Part shown: piece by piece, positions 1-12,390 of the stretch | Numbering within the stretch: position 1 is the stretch's first letter | Layout of the letters: the number at the start of each line of letters is the position of its first letter | Assembly (NCBI GenBank): GCA_030141605.1 | Contig: JAQGDQ010000214.1 | Location: 65,001 to 129,000, forward strand | DNA: 64,000 nucleotides | Direction of reading: 5' to 3' | Source: Tubiluchus corallicola | Taxonomy: Eukaryota; Priapulida; Priapulimorpha; Priapulimorphida; Tubiluchidae | Program-made: the position numbers and the translations under genes | The notes under the pieces: model-generated | What the model was told of the DNA's origin: nothing | What the model saw: the letters and a program-made list of their open reading frames with translations, nothing else | Databases searched by the model: none

Positions 1-1455
1 CAGTAAACTGACTAACCGGATCACAGAAGACCCATTTAATAAAAAAAATCAGTACAAGATTGGAAATAAAGATGACAGCTTTTCTGTCTTTCATGACAAA
101 CCGGTGAAGGGTGGTGGTTGTTTAGCCCTCTATAGGAGTTAAAATCATGACTTCCCATGCAAGGGAGAGGCGGACGTGCTTGCAATAGAACTTGTTTGCT
201 TGATGAGCTTAAAATTGGTCAGTTCATTTAAAATGCTTAGATTCATTTATAATTTTAAAAACTTAAATTTCTAACGCCACTAAAGACTGCCTACTCGATT
301 CCTCTTAATAAACCAGATATTACGTAAGCTTGCGTCTGCTAAAGTCAAATCAATGCCCGCTAATGGACTAAATTAATCAGGCATAAATCCATAAACTTGT
401 TGTTAGTGGTTTACCTGCACCACTGCATGAAACGTTTGAAAATGGAAAATTTGATTGCGTACCAGTCTATAAGGAGAATGGTAGTGCATTCGCCGGTTTG
501 GATTGATTAATAGGTAACTTCTAGTAAAGGTTGTATCAAAAGGAAGCCAGGTGGTGATTGATCATGTTGTGATTACATATAAGTAGAAGGTAGGTAACAT
601 TAAAATTTTTAGTAATTATACTCCATAATATTTGTATTTTTTTCAGAGTAATAAATTGTCAGTTATAGTTCTACAACTATTACTACCTTCGTTAGATTTG
701 TAAGCAAGCCTAGGCCTAAGCTAATGTCATCGTCTCGGAACTGAATAATGTTACGCTTGTAACATTACATGTAAATATTTTAACAAAATGTGAAGCACGT
801 TAAAAGCAATTCATGGCAATTGTTTTATTACAATCTCAAAGACTTCAAGTTAGATCCAAGTAAGTCTCAAGTAAAACTTTCTTGGTCTTGTGATAGTGTT
901 GAACTGAATTACCTAAAGCTGTAGATGTTGACTGTAGGGAATTTACATTAGAAAAAACTGGGAAATAAGAGAAATGGCGTCGTTGTTTCAACAGTACATT
1001 TCTGTATTCTGGAACGCGGTTTTTTAATTATCTGTGTTGATCATCAAGTTTAAGCGTCAACTAAGCCTACGCAGCTTACTTCGTGAGCCATTTTGTCTAT
1101 TCATCATTTAATTTCATGTTTTCGCTAACATTTGCTATAATCTGATGTCTCCATGCTACCTATTGTGAATGAACAGCTGAATCTTTTTCATTTTTCTTTC
1201 GTGATTTTATTCTTCACTGTGACTTGACGTTTGTTGAAAAGCTGGCGCTAGTACATGCAGTGAGGTGTTTTCATACTTCTGTGTTTCGTTTTCTTCAGTT
1301 ATCTCAAAGTTTACGTTTTGTTTTTCCCTTTGCACGCAAATGCTAAATAATGAAATTGGTTGCCTAGTACGTATAATGGTCTGTAGTTCGTAGTTATTTG
1401 AGCTACAAATTGGTCCACTCGGAGCCTTAAAACTGACTATACAACTGACGATTCC
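1..1455. other. Non-genic stretch, no feature seen
   Basis: AT-rich sequence with stops in all frames. I saw no exon with a recognisable protein match, no tRNA-like box pair and no clear transposon end. Confidence 0.5.
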
Positions 1456-1832
1456 ATGTATGTATGTATGTATGTATGTATGTATGTATGTATGTATGTA
1501 TGTATGTATGTATGTATGTATGTATGTATGTATGTATGTATGTATGTATGTATGTATGTATGTATGTATGTATGTATGTATGTATGTATGTATGTATGTA
1601 TGTATGTATGTATGTATGTATGTATGTATGTATGTATGTATGTATGTATGTATGTATGTATGTATGTATGTATGTATGTATGTATGTATGTATGTATGTA
1701 TGTATGTATGTATGTATGTATGTATGTATGTATGTATGTATGTATGTATGTATGTATGTATGTATGTATGTATGTATGTATGTATGTATGTATGTATGTA
1801 TGCATGTATGTATGTATGCATGTATGTATGTA
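1456..1832. repeat. (TATG)n tetranucleotide microsatellite
   Basis: About 94 tandem copies of TATG, almost perfect; only the last 30 bases carry a few C substitutions (TGCA units). The array reads open in several frames on both strands because a 4-bp unit without a stop cannot create one. The apparent Met-Tyr-Val-Cys and Thr-Tyr-Ile-His proteins are therefore artefacts of the repeat and are not annotated as genes. Confidence 0.98.
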
Positions 1833-2039
1833 ATTTATTGGCCAATAAAATTATAATAAGATTACCAATTACAAGGTACATGTAAGAAGTTAGTACATAA
1901 CAAGGCATCTTCCTTACTGCTGCATCAGTGACGTCACGTAAATACAAATTGGGTGCATATAAAAAACGTTTAGAAAAATGAAATGCAAGTAGTATTATAG
2001 GCAACAATATTATACAACAATAATGCAAAATAGTTTTAT

Positions 2040-2545
2040 TATGTCTGACTATACATGGGTATTCTACCGTATTCAGGTATAACAAATATTTATGTAGATA
2101 TTCCACTTGCTTTGAAGTATCATTATGTGCAAATATTGATGTCAGGGATGACGTGTCGATGTCTAGGTAGCTGTCTAAGATAAGCGGTTATAGGACAAAC
2201 ACAGAGTAGATGCTTCTCGTCTTGTACCTTACCAGTCCTTGAGCAACTACAGGTTCTAGATTGTCTGGGTAAATATCTCCATCTTCCCGTTTCAATGTGT
2301 AGCCGATGGGCTGATGTAATACTTGATCTAGTTCAAAAGCTGCTGGCCAATTCTGTTATTGCTCTCACACGATTCCAGTAAAGTGGGTTAATGAGCTTAT
2401 GGATAGATATTCTGCTAGCACCAGAGTTTAGACATCTTTGTTTTCTGTCCCTTATGTCAGATATTTCAGAATCAGTTGCCATCATCCTGACATTGCACAA
2501 ATAATCTCCCATTGGAGTTTCTACAGCACATTTCTATCGTATCTA
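2040..2545 (-). mobile_element. Decayed non-LTR retrotransposon, C-terminal end of ORF2
   Basis: Read on the minus strand, this stretch gives broken frames. One (about 2193-2280) reads ETGRWRYLPRQSRTCSCS, followed shortly by a V.DE.H.L..C pattern (KVQDEKHLLCVC). That Cys..Cys / Asp-Glu-X-His / Cys arrangement is the zinc-knuckle-like tail common at the end of LINE reverse transcriptase proteins. Upstream pieces include DSEISDIRDRKQR, and downstream is a short helical tail (SKQVEYLHKYLLYL). Frameshifts between the pieces show it is dead. The LINE clade cannot be named. Confidence 0.5.
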
Positions 2546-3152
2546 TAAGGATGATATGTTTCTAAGGGTTATTGAACATTTAATGAAAAATCTCCCAATA
2601 TAGGCATAAGTCACTTTATGTTCGCTTACGTTCGCCATACGTCTTTACACCTGAGATGAGCACGGATGAAACTCGACGTGTATCATTTGATAACCACGTT
2701 TCGGAGCTGTACATGAGACTAAACACCATGGCAGCCATCAGAACGGTGTATTTTATCCAGACAGGACTATTACTGTTCCTACGTACAAAGGCAGCATATT
2801 TAAGTTCATGCTTCAATTTATCTTTGATTAGTATTTTAAGTATGTGAACGTGTTAGCTCTACTAAAGAACGTAGAACTCTTTTCTCAAATTAAAATGGGA
2901 TGTCATTCAACTAATTTATTTGTTTATGTAATACCCACGCTTGCGCTTACTTATTTAGGCCTATTTTTTATTTGTACTCGCTCAAGTATTTGGAACTCTT
3001 TGCTGCTTTTTCGACTGGGCACCATGCTTTGATTATTCTAGATGAACGTTTTCATTAATGTGGTACGTCTAGAAGACATTTATCCTATATAATGATGGTA
3101 AATTCTGAGTCTTTCCTCGTTTTTCATTTTGTACAAAGGGAATCTAAGAAGG

Positions 3153-6100
3153 ATGTCAACCACAGCATATGCATCTTCTGGAGTGTACGGTGAATCAGCG
3201 GGGACTTACAGGGCTTACCGTCCTATTAAGCCAACAACAAGTAAATTATTACAAAGACGATGGGATCAGATGCAATACGACAAGCACGTTGAAAAGGTTT
3301 GCTATGAAAAATCATTGTTATTGTTGTAGATGATTTTTAAAATAGTTTACAACAATTATGCACACATATAAGGGATAGTTCTAGTTGTTCATACCTTATA
3401 ATACAGTGAGTGCTAATTTTCATTTTACGTAGCTAAGCTTTATTATCATCCGGGTTAGTACGTTTTTAGACAAATTGTGTTACAATAAATTGAACAATAA
3501 GGCATCTAAACCCATCTGGGCGCCAATTGCCAGAATAATACAACAAATTCTTTCTTGCGCGTATGGGCTCTTTAAATTTCAAGAATTATAACGTGCGAAA
3601 GAATTTTTGCTGTTTATTTCAACAGGTTAGATCTGCAGGGCCAAGTGTTGACACAGCACCGCCCCCAACTTATGCTCACTTGCACTTAAACATGAGAAAA
3701 ATGCGGGTAAGTGCAGTCATTACTATTAAAAACAATTTGCTGGCCATTCTGCTACTGGAAACTTCTTTGCAACAATGGTGAAAGCATTTGCCATTTTCCA
3801 TTTAGTGATATCTCCAGTGCTAGGTACTGGGTACTAGTGCTAGTTTACCCCACCCCCTCAATATTACAATTTTCAGGAGGCAAAAGTAGCTCTGTGCTTA
3901 CATTGCGTGTGCAGCAATAATTAAGCAGTGCTGAGCTTGCTTGTAAATGGATGGGTAACCACCGAGAATATAAAGACTGTATATGTTTAAACGGAAATGT
4001 TTACTATTTAGAACGTGAAGGATTATTATGTAGCAGCGTGAGGTAAACAAATATACATGTATTGCCAGCATTTTTTGGAATCACGCTAACAATTTTGTAA
4101 TTGGGCCCCGCCCTTCCTAGCACCAGCCCTGATATATGCAATGTATTGTGGGTATTATTTCACTTTTGTCATTGTGTGAGATCATATTTACATTGTTTTC
4201 ATTTGAACTTGTGTCTTGCTAGTAACGTTTAAACATTAATGGTATAATAAGGCTACACTTGTTAAATTATTAATAATAAACATTCGTCATGCATTAAAGC
4301 TAGAGGAAGAAAGAGCTGCATCCATTGAGCGAGAGAATAAAATGCTACTGAACAAAGTTCAGCGTATCATGCGCTATGGATCAAACCTGGACCATCGAAA
4401 TCCTCACAGGTTAGGCAGGTATGATATTGTGAAATTCTAGTTGTTACTTCTTCATAAGACCGTAGTTTTATTGACAGTCAAGGACGGCAGTTCAGCTGAA
4501 TTTATTCAATGTAAAACACACAAGAAAAGGTCAGGCTTCAACTGATAAAATTTGGTATGTCAAATTGGAGTGTACCTATGTCAGGGAACGACTTACACCG
4601 CTTCTTAAATTTAATAGGCGAGACAATGTGAAGACGCAGAATGCAGAAAGTTTAGAAACATGCTGCTAATTCAACGGGATTCATAAATTCTGTCTGATGC
4701 AGTGCTGCATAAATGAACAACTTTTGGGGAAATCACATTTCTGACACTTGTTGACTTTGTTGAATAATTAAGTTGTAATTCAGAGTTAGAACAACAGCCT
4801 GCAAAGACTGGTTTGAAATTCAGTTCAAAATGGCTCCACAGTCTTACTGCGCGAGTCTTACGTTCAGACTAGCGAGTTTTCTTGTCAAGTAACTTGCAGT
4901 AACTCGAAAGTATATTCACAGTAACTCGCAAGCATGATCAGACTAAAGAGCGTTAACTTGCAGTAACTCGAAAGCATATTCACAGTAACTCGGAAGCATG
5001 ATCAGACTAAAGAGCGTTAACTTGAAGTAACTCTAAAGTATATTCACATTAACTCGCAAGCATGTTCAGACTAAAGAGCGTTAACTTGTAGCAACTGTCG
5101 GAGAATTTGCTAAAACTTGCCGACAGTAACTCGCAGAGCAGTTTCACACTTGCAAGTTTGCTTTCAAAGAGAAAACCGTCATGATAGGAAACTCGCCAGT
5201 CTAAACGCACCGTAACGATTGTTTAGTTCGCACCAGTTTCTGACATGACAGAAAGCCAATAAAAAATCATGTATACAAACGCGCCATACATATAAACAGT
5301 GCAAGGTATCTGTTAATTTTAGTGCACAAAAATGTCATAATTACTTGACTACAGAAATCTACTATACCCACTAAAATGGATACGGTTTTGGTTGGTTAAT
5401 ATGATAAAATTAAAAACAGTACATTACAAGGTTTATGCATTTTTCTCGTCTGTATGGTATCTAAAATGTTCAGAGTGGTTTATGCATTTTTCCCGTGCTG
5501 TATGTTATCTAAAATGTTCAGACTGGTTTATGCATTTTTCCCGTGCTGTATGGTATCTAAAATGTTCAGAGTGGTTTATGCATTTTTCCCATGCTGTATG
5601 GTATCTAAAATGTTCAGACTGGTTTATGCATTTTTCCCATGCTGTATGGTATCTAAAATGTTCAGAGTGGTTTATGCATTTTTCCCATGCTGTATGGTAT
5701 CTAAAATGTTCAGGCTGGTTTATGCATTTTCCCCATGCTGTATGGTATCTAAAATGTTCAGACTGGTTTATGCATTTTTCCCATGCTGTATGGTATCTAA
5801 AATGTTCAGAGTGGTTTATGCATTTTTCCCATGCTGTATGGTATCTAAAATGTTCAGGCTGGTTTATGCATTTTCCCCATGCTGTATGGTATCTAAAATG
5901 TTCAGAGTGGTTTATGCATTTTTCCCATGCTGTATGGTATCTAAAATGTTCAGACTGGTTTATGCATTTTTCTCGTGCTGTATGGTATCTAAAATGTTCA
6001 GAGTGGTTTATGCATTTTTCCCGTGCTGTATGGTATCTAAAATGTTCAGAGTGGTTTATGCATTTTTCCCATGCTGTATGGTATCTAAAATGTTCAGAGT

Positions 6101-7593
6101 GGTTTATGCATTTTTCCCATGCTGTATGGTATCTAAAATGTTCAGACTGGTTTATGCATTTTTCCCATGCTGTATGGTATCTAAAATGTTCAGAGTGGTT
6201 TATGCATTTTTCCCATGCTGTATGGTATCTAAAATGTTCAGAGTGGTTTATGCATTTTTCCCATGCTGTATGGTATCTAAAATGTTCAGGCTGGTTTATG
6301 CATTTTGCCCATGCTGTATGGTATCTAAAATGTTCAGACTGGTTTATGCATTTTCCCCGTGCTGTATGGTATCTAAAATGTTCAGGCTGGTTTATGCGTT
6401 TTGCCCATGCTGTATGGTATCTAAAATGTTCAGACTGGTTTATGCATTTTCCCCGTGCTGTATGGTATCTAAAATGTTCAGGCTTGTTTATGCATTTTGC
6501 CCATGCTGTATGGTATCTAAAATGTTCAGAGTGGTTTATGCATTTTTTTCATGCTGTATGGTATCTAAAATGTTCAGAGTGGTTTATGCATTTTTTTCAT
6601 GCTGTATGGTATCTTGAAAAGCTTTGTAACTCAAGTCAATTTTTTATTGCAGGCACTTAAAAACATTTATAATTAAAACAACACAACTTTATTAAAACTT
6701 TTAATTTACATAGTTAAAAAATCATGTCAAACGTTTCGACAAAGCTACTGCTGTCATCACAAGTGGTAAACTTTTACAAAGATACCACCAGTCTATATAG
6801 GCAGAGCCTACAGTATAGAACCATATACACTAATTGTGTACTTCACAGAAGCCAAATCTGCTTATTCATTACCTATTTGGCTTCTGTTAAATACATAAAT
6901 AGTGCATAATGTTCTATACTGAATGCTCTGCTTACATAAACTGGTTGTATGTACGTAAAAATTTACCGTTGATGCTGATGAGGACATGATTTGCCATGAT
7001 TTTTTAACTATGAAAATTAAAAGTTTTAATTAGGTTGGAGTGTTTTAACTATAAACTTCATAACTATTATTGTCTGTTTTTCTTGTAAGCCAGAAATTAA
7101 ATTTGATTTTTACTTTTGATAGTTTGAACGAGAAAGCTCGCGAACGAGAACTGCGAAAGATCAATTCACAAAACGAGTTTATTCAGAAGCGCATAGTAAA
7201 CCGGCAAGGTCTCATGTCGAAAGAAGACTGGCAGAAGCATTGGGAAAGCTCTGAAAGATACAGAGAAAACATTACTGCTTTTCCTCGGCCAAAAAGAGAT
7301 AGATCTGCACCGAATATTCGTTCTGTAAGTGTTGAAACTAATTTAATTTGGGAACTGCTGCAGTTCCTGCTTTAAGCTACAGCTACAGGGAGTAGGGAGG
7401 ATTGAAATTATTTCATTTTTTTCTTATCATCATGAACAACTGTACTCGAAATGTTCATTTCTTAGCCGACAATGAAATCCTTCCTTATAAATGTTGTTCT
7501 TGTTTCACAGGTTGAATGTATGCATTAATTTTATTTCAGACAAATGGTGCATCAAAGACTACCACCCATCAAGAGTTCTATGACGAATTTTAG
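3153..7593 (+). CDS. CFAP97D1: CFAP97 domain-containing protein (hemingway family), CFAP97D1/D2 type
   Basis: Five coding exons: 3153-3296, 3626-3706, 4300-4418, 7123-7324, 7540-7593. They sum to 600 nt, a 199-residue protein with stop TAG at 7591. All junctions are GT..AG and phases match (0, 0, 2, 0). The CFAP97 domain is seen as KPTTSKLLQRRWDQMQYDKH, then PSVDTAPP, then the ERENKMLLNKV coiled coil, then SLNEKARERELRKINSQNEF and a KEDWQKHWESSERYREN tail. This matches the order I recall in vertebrate CFAP97D1 (VDTKPP, IEYENKQL, SLNRETRNREL, IDWQNSRRY). The family is linked to axonemes of motile cilia and sperm flagella; that role is inferred. The start is the first in-frame ATG of the first exon, with an upstream in-frame ATG at 3129 possible. 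D1 versus D2 cannot be decided outside vertebrates. Intron 4 is inflated to 2.7 kb by repeats. Confidence 0.85.
4850..5218. mobile_element. Non-autonomous TIR element, 'GCGAGTT' family, copy A
   Basis: The left end (TTCAGACTAGCGAGTTTTC near 4863) is the inverted complement of the right end (GAAACTCGCCAGTCTAAACG near 5188). The interior is rich in the same ACTCG/GCGAG word and includes about 3.3 tandem copies of a 64-bp unit (about 4886-5093; the marker CAGACTAAAGAGCG recurs at 4939, 5003 and 5067). A second copy of the family lies at 42948-43651. It sits in intron 4 of the CFAP97D-like gene. No transposase is visible; exact ends are uncertain by some bases. Confidence 0.6.
5449..6614. repeat. 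48-bp minisatellite, about 24 units
   Basis: Twenty-four near-identical 48-bp units plus a partial one, in intron 4 of the CFAP97D-like gene. Units differ at a few positions, chiefly the base triplet read as GAG/GAC/GGC, CCC/CCA/GCC/TTC near the T-run, and CGT/CAT. Because 48 is a multiple of 3, the array stays open in more than one forward frame, giving apparent proteins of 422 and 387 residues (repeats such as VWYLKCSEWFMHFSHA). No splice or homology evidence supports translation. Confidence 0.95.
6801..6931. other. 131-nt imperfect hairpin in an intron (possible small-RNA precursor or foldback element)
   Basis: The left arm (6801-6860) and the reverse complement of the right arm (6872-6931) align without gaps at roughly 49 of 60 positions. 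Both start GCAGAGC, share CAGTATAGAAC and share ACAGAAGCCAAAT next to a short loop of about a dozen bases. The hairpin lies about 190 bp upstream of exon 4 of the CFAP97D-like gene, inside its intron. The mismatches are scattered, as in a microRNA precursor, but stem length (about 60 bp) is also compatible with a small foldback transposon. Confidence 0.6.
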
Positions 7594-9114
7594 TTGTAAT
7601 TTTTGCCATATAATATATTATTGAACAAATTTAAACAGTTTTTGTGAAAACAAGAAATCTAAAAGCTATTTCAAATGTAACCACAGTGTTTTCTTTGCCA
7701 ATGGCAATGTTTTTTTTTTATTAGAATGGCAAGAGTTGCCAAAGAAGCATAGATGCTCAAGCCATTTTTAGTGTCCATAAGAAATTGGCCTTAAACTTGC
7801 AATACTTCAGACTGACACGCAAATACTGGCAGTTGACTCTTGCAAAATTAAATATCTGAAATATCGTATGCTATTTAAAGGAATTTGTTTCGTAAATTCA
7901 CAAGTGCTATTTCACAAGTTTTATTATTATAAAGGTTAGTGGCAGAGTGTGCTCTAGCCAAATTATACAGTAATTGTTGATAGTGTGGTTTTATCAATTG
8001 TAATTGCTTTATACACAGTTACACACGTTCTTCAGTGATATGACTAAAGTCAGAAATTGTAATTATTGACAAATTTCTATTTTTGTGTGATGAACGCCAT
8101 TAAATTTTAGTTCATCCAACGTTGTTTTAATATTTGAAGGACAGATGGCGCCAGTGCATTATAAATTTGTTTTTTGCTTTCTATGTACAAGTAATTAAAA
8201 TTTCTTGGTTTAGCATTATTACGGGGTAGCTGCCGTAGATTTATTTTAATCTTATAATGTATGATAATTAAAAAAATAAATAGTTGCATAAGTACCTTTT
8301 TGTTCGTGCTTACATTCTTATTTTGTGATGGAAATGGATCACATATTATGTTAGAAAGTGTATAATTTAATGCCTCATAGGCCAACTGCCTACTGTAATA
8401 TCTATTTTACTGATATGTACTGAAATAGTCTTTCTTACGTTTCTTACGTTTAGTCTTTGAAAAAATCGGCTTCAAGATACGTAGCGGGCATATGTATGCA
8501 TATTTCATGACCTTATAAAATAGGCTTAATTTTCCGCAGTAAACCTTTGCGTAAGACTTGTTTTACTCTATTTTTTGCTCGTTTGACTCTACAAAATATA
8601 TGTGTAAATTAGTTATGACATAAGAAAAACTGTAAATTGAAAACAAAAATAGTTTGAATTCATTTAACTACCATAATTTAACCAAACGCACTGGAACCAT
8701 TAAAACCAGCGACTTTCGTGGCCATTTTGTATTACAGAAATTTTTAATGACAAAGTCAATTAATACGCATGCGACTTTGATTGCTTTGGCAATTATATTA
8801 ATGGTGATTAGGGAATTGCTTCTATAGAACATTGCATAAATTTTACTGCTTGATAAAATGCCAAAGCGTCGAACAATTTGCACGACTAGTGTTCCGACAT
8901 AGTTCGTTAGGAAACTGAAGAGCCTCTCTCTCGTGTTACAGTTTAGCAGTTATTGCGCCTCTTCAGAATTTCTCTAAAGCAATAAAGAATTGGCAGCAGA
9001 GGACAAACGTTAATTTTTATTTGAACAGTATGTTCATTTTAGGGATCATTGAGCGTATCAGCTTCTCCGTTGCTTTGCTGATTAGCACAGTGAGTTCAAT
9101 GTTATTGTATTAGC

Positions 9115-9190
9115 AAATAATAATAATAATAATAATTTATTATTTGTAGGACGCATCCCATCGGAGATCTCGATGCGCTTTACAATTTAT
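9115..9190. repeat. (AAT)n tract joined to a short dispersed-repeat-like motif
   Basis: An AATAAT run (9115-9141) is followed by TTTGTAGGACGCATCCCATC and then a near-palindromic core (GAGATCTC) and GATGCGCTTTACAA. The words GCGCATCC and GATGCGC around the core are inverted copies of each other. Similar microsatellite-plus-'GCGCTTTACAA' sequences occur as dispersed repeats in marine invertebrates, but only one copy is present here, so the family is not assigned. Confidence 0.35.
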
Positions 9191-12010
9191 AAATACAATC
9201 CGTCGTTAAAAAAGAATCATTCTTAAAATAAAAAAAATATATAAATTGTAAACAGTACTAAGCTTAAAAAATTCATCGTAGGATTAAATAATGTACAAAT
9301 AAAACTATAATTCATAAAAGATGCCTAAAAAGTTCTGCTTTTAAGTGTTTTCTAAAAGTTTGTAATGTTGACAGTTGGCACATATAGTTAATGGTAAGCG
9401 ATTCCACAATCGTGGAGCAATAATTGCAAATCTGGGTTTTTTTCAATCTTTACGTCTCCAAAATTACAGTTAATGAAACACGCGAGTTATTTGCTCTTTA
9501 GTTACTGTTCGCTGTATTAACAATAGTTATTGCTGTAGTCAGGGTCTGATTATGACTTTTTGGGGCCCCTAGGCTAATGAAATTATGGAGCGTCAACTCT
9601 CCCGCACCTGTCTTTAATATTTTTTGCTCGTGATACGTTATTAGTGACATTTACATAGACCTACTGTAAACTGCAGACAAGTTAAAATGAATATGGGAGA
9701 GACAGAGAGTAAAATTATTAATTACATCTGTCTGAAAAAATACGAATGTGTTGAAAATTCAATTTTCATCCATCTTTAACTAAAGAATTAACTGGGGGCA
9801 TTATTTACCAGTGGAAACCCATTCACGCCAACATGAATTTGATTTTATGGTTAAACTTATAATAATTGGTAGTATCACTTATAATAATCAATAGATAAAT
9901 CGATAGGCCCTAATAGGTAAACATTAGACAGTGATGATACTAAAACTCATTAATTTGAGACTTCAGATGAAATAAGTACATCGAGGAGAGGGTCTGCCTG
10001 GGGAAACTAATAGTTTCTCTTAGTTTAAATTTTTTTCAGAGATTTCTACTTACTTTTCACCAAACTCAAGAAATGTACTTTGTTTACTCCAAGCGCAAAT
10101 GTAAATTGATTCTTTAGGCTGGGACAAAAAGTAAAATTGTCTATAGACCAACTCATGTTAAACCCGTCCACCCATGGCGCCCAAATGTTTTGCATTACTT
10201 CTATTAAGGTCACTGAGGTCAAGTTACCAAGCTAATGAAAAAGAACTAGCGGATGAAAGGGCCATTATATGACAGACTTGACCTTGAATGTAGGCACAAA
10301 AGCTGCGTTCAGGGATTCTTGGCTTCGTTTGTGCATCGCTTACGTGTTTGCCTTCTCTCCCAGACCCAATTCGCGCTGAGGATGCAAGGAAACTTTCTGA
10401 AAAAAATCGATTTTTTACGATAACGCTTGCACTAAGACAGTTCATTTCACACAAAAACCTCCCCCGGTTTTACGCGCGTACATCCAGCGTTGTTACTTTG
10501 CAGGTTGTAATTTTCACAAAGTGCAATTAATAGGTTTATTTCATAGAAGACATGTTCATGTTTGAAGTAATCACTAACCATTTCACAGTTTGTGGACATA
10601 AAGACAGTTTAAAAATTTATAATTTTTAACCCGACTATTATGTTAATTGTTAACCCAAATATATGTTATGACAAAAAAAGAATTAGGTTGTTAAATTTTA
10701 GTGTAGGCGTAAATTCCGCGAGAAATTCTCATGAAGAGGATGCACAGTTTCTAGCTGGCTGAATTCCTCACGAGAATAACTGTAAGCTAAATACTTCATG
10801 AGGCGTCTTTATAAAATGCACCATATAAAGCAATCTGTTCCATTTCGCGAGGAATGTCGAGGAAGTTTACCGCGCGTCCTCTGTGTGAAATGGGCCCTAG
10901 GCAGCTAAGCTTGCCAAATCAAACTACGCACACCAATAGTGCACGTCCTCTATTGTATTTTCTTCTTGACCTGGAAGGTTTACAGGATTTCTGTGTATAT
11001 ATCCGTTTTTGCTTTGTAAGTCCAAGCTACTAGGGTCAAATCAATATTGACCTAATTGTAAGTAAACTGTCTATTATATGAAATGAATCGTCTGCGCTAT
11101 AATCCAATCCCCCAAATCCAAAGCCGCTGCAACACAGTATTGGCAAGAAAGATCTGTACGAAGCCTTCAAGGTCAAAAGGATCATTACTGTGCGCCCTCA
11201 AACAGGTGGGCATGTGATCTGGTGTTTTGTAACGGGTGATTAAAATAATTGCTGAGTATAACCTTGAAAGAAGGAAATGTGAAAAAGCCTCGATCTGAAC
11301 CATTGATATTTAAATTACATATCCATCATTGTTGTAATCCAATGGTTCATGGTTTAAATGCAGGCTAGATCTTTTACAAAATACCAGTTAATGTCACAGC
11401 TTAGGTTTCGCATTCGTTATTATAATCGGTGAGCGTATTGGGCAGTGCTGCTCAGGAGGTTTACTGGTTTTCACCCTATTCATCAGCCCGAGGATCTGCA
11501 AATCTTCATAAAAACTCATGAACACCTGGTACCTCACTGCCAGTAAGGTGTAAAGGCACTAATTGACAAGATACACGAGCATTGGGCTTCACACTGATGA
11601 TATATGGCGTGCCAGTTAATGTTATGTTCTTCAACAAGCTTTATTGTTGCTAATAGCAGATAATATTTTTGCCACAATAGTCCTAAATATAAATCCGTTC
11701 TCTGAAATAGGTTAAATTTTAGGGAACTGTTATGCTGGCTCCTGGACTACTTGTCATTATTAGGCTCAGATTAATAGTAAATATGCTTGTTTACTGTGTA
11801 CTGAGCTCTTCGGGTATCAGTCAGCATACTTAAGAAGCAGTTAGTCTACTACTATCCATTACTTCTATATTAACAATACAATTTCCAGTGACATATTTTT
11901 GTGAATGCGTCTCTTATGGGTATTTGTTGTCTGTGTTTTGTTTAGACGTAAAATGTAAATTTTGCAAAAATATAAATGTAGCTTTTTGTTATCGTTTTAT
12001 ACGTTACTTA

Positions 12011-12390
12011 TAGAGACGTGTGACCGCTGCCGAAATAAGTAGGAGGATTCGAGGTTCGGAACGGAACATGTTTTTCGCAAAGTTAAAGCGCGATATAGTT
12101 ATGGTTAGTCAATTCTCAATAACCTATAGGCTGCCTTATTTCAAAGTTTAAGCAATGAATAACTTGATAAATAACTCAGTTTTCTTCATATGCCAAAAAA
12201 TATAAAGTAAACATTTTGTTTTCAAACATTAAAGTTCCGGATCGGGGTTGGGAACGGTATGAGAAGTTCGAGAACGGGGCTCGGGATGGGACTGAATGTT
12301 CGGGAACGGGATTCGGTTTTAACAAAAGTTCGGGATTGAGGTTCGGCGGTCGGGATCGGCATTAACTACCCCGATCTCCACCACCCCTAG
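12011..12390. mobile_element. Candidate hAT-like non-autonomous element
   Basis: The left end TAGAGACGTGTGACCGC and the complement of the right end (CTCTAGGGGTGGTGGAG) resemble hAT-type ends of the TAGGGGTGTG kind. Both subterminal regions carry repeated TTCGGGA/GGAACGG words, as is common for hAT subterminal motifs. I could not find a matching 8-bp target duplication, so this is tentative. Confidence 0.35.

Noticed and set aside
1207-2106. 299-residue minus-strand ORF with long Thr-Tyr-Ile-His repeat
   Set aside because: It is the TATG microsatellite read through, joined to the tail of a decayed retrotransposon; there is no independent coding evidence.
5392-6660. 422- and 387-residue ORFs over the 48-bp array
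   Set aside because: Repeat unit is a multiple of 3 without stops, so ORFs are expected by construction. The array lies in an intron and the flanks show no coding signal.
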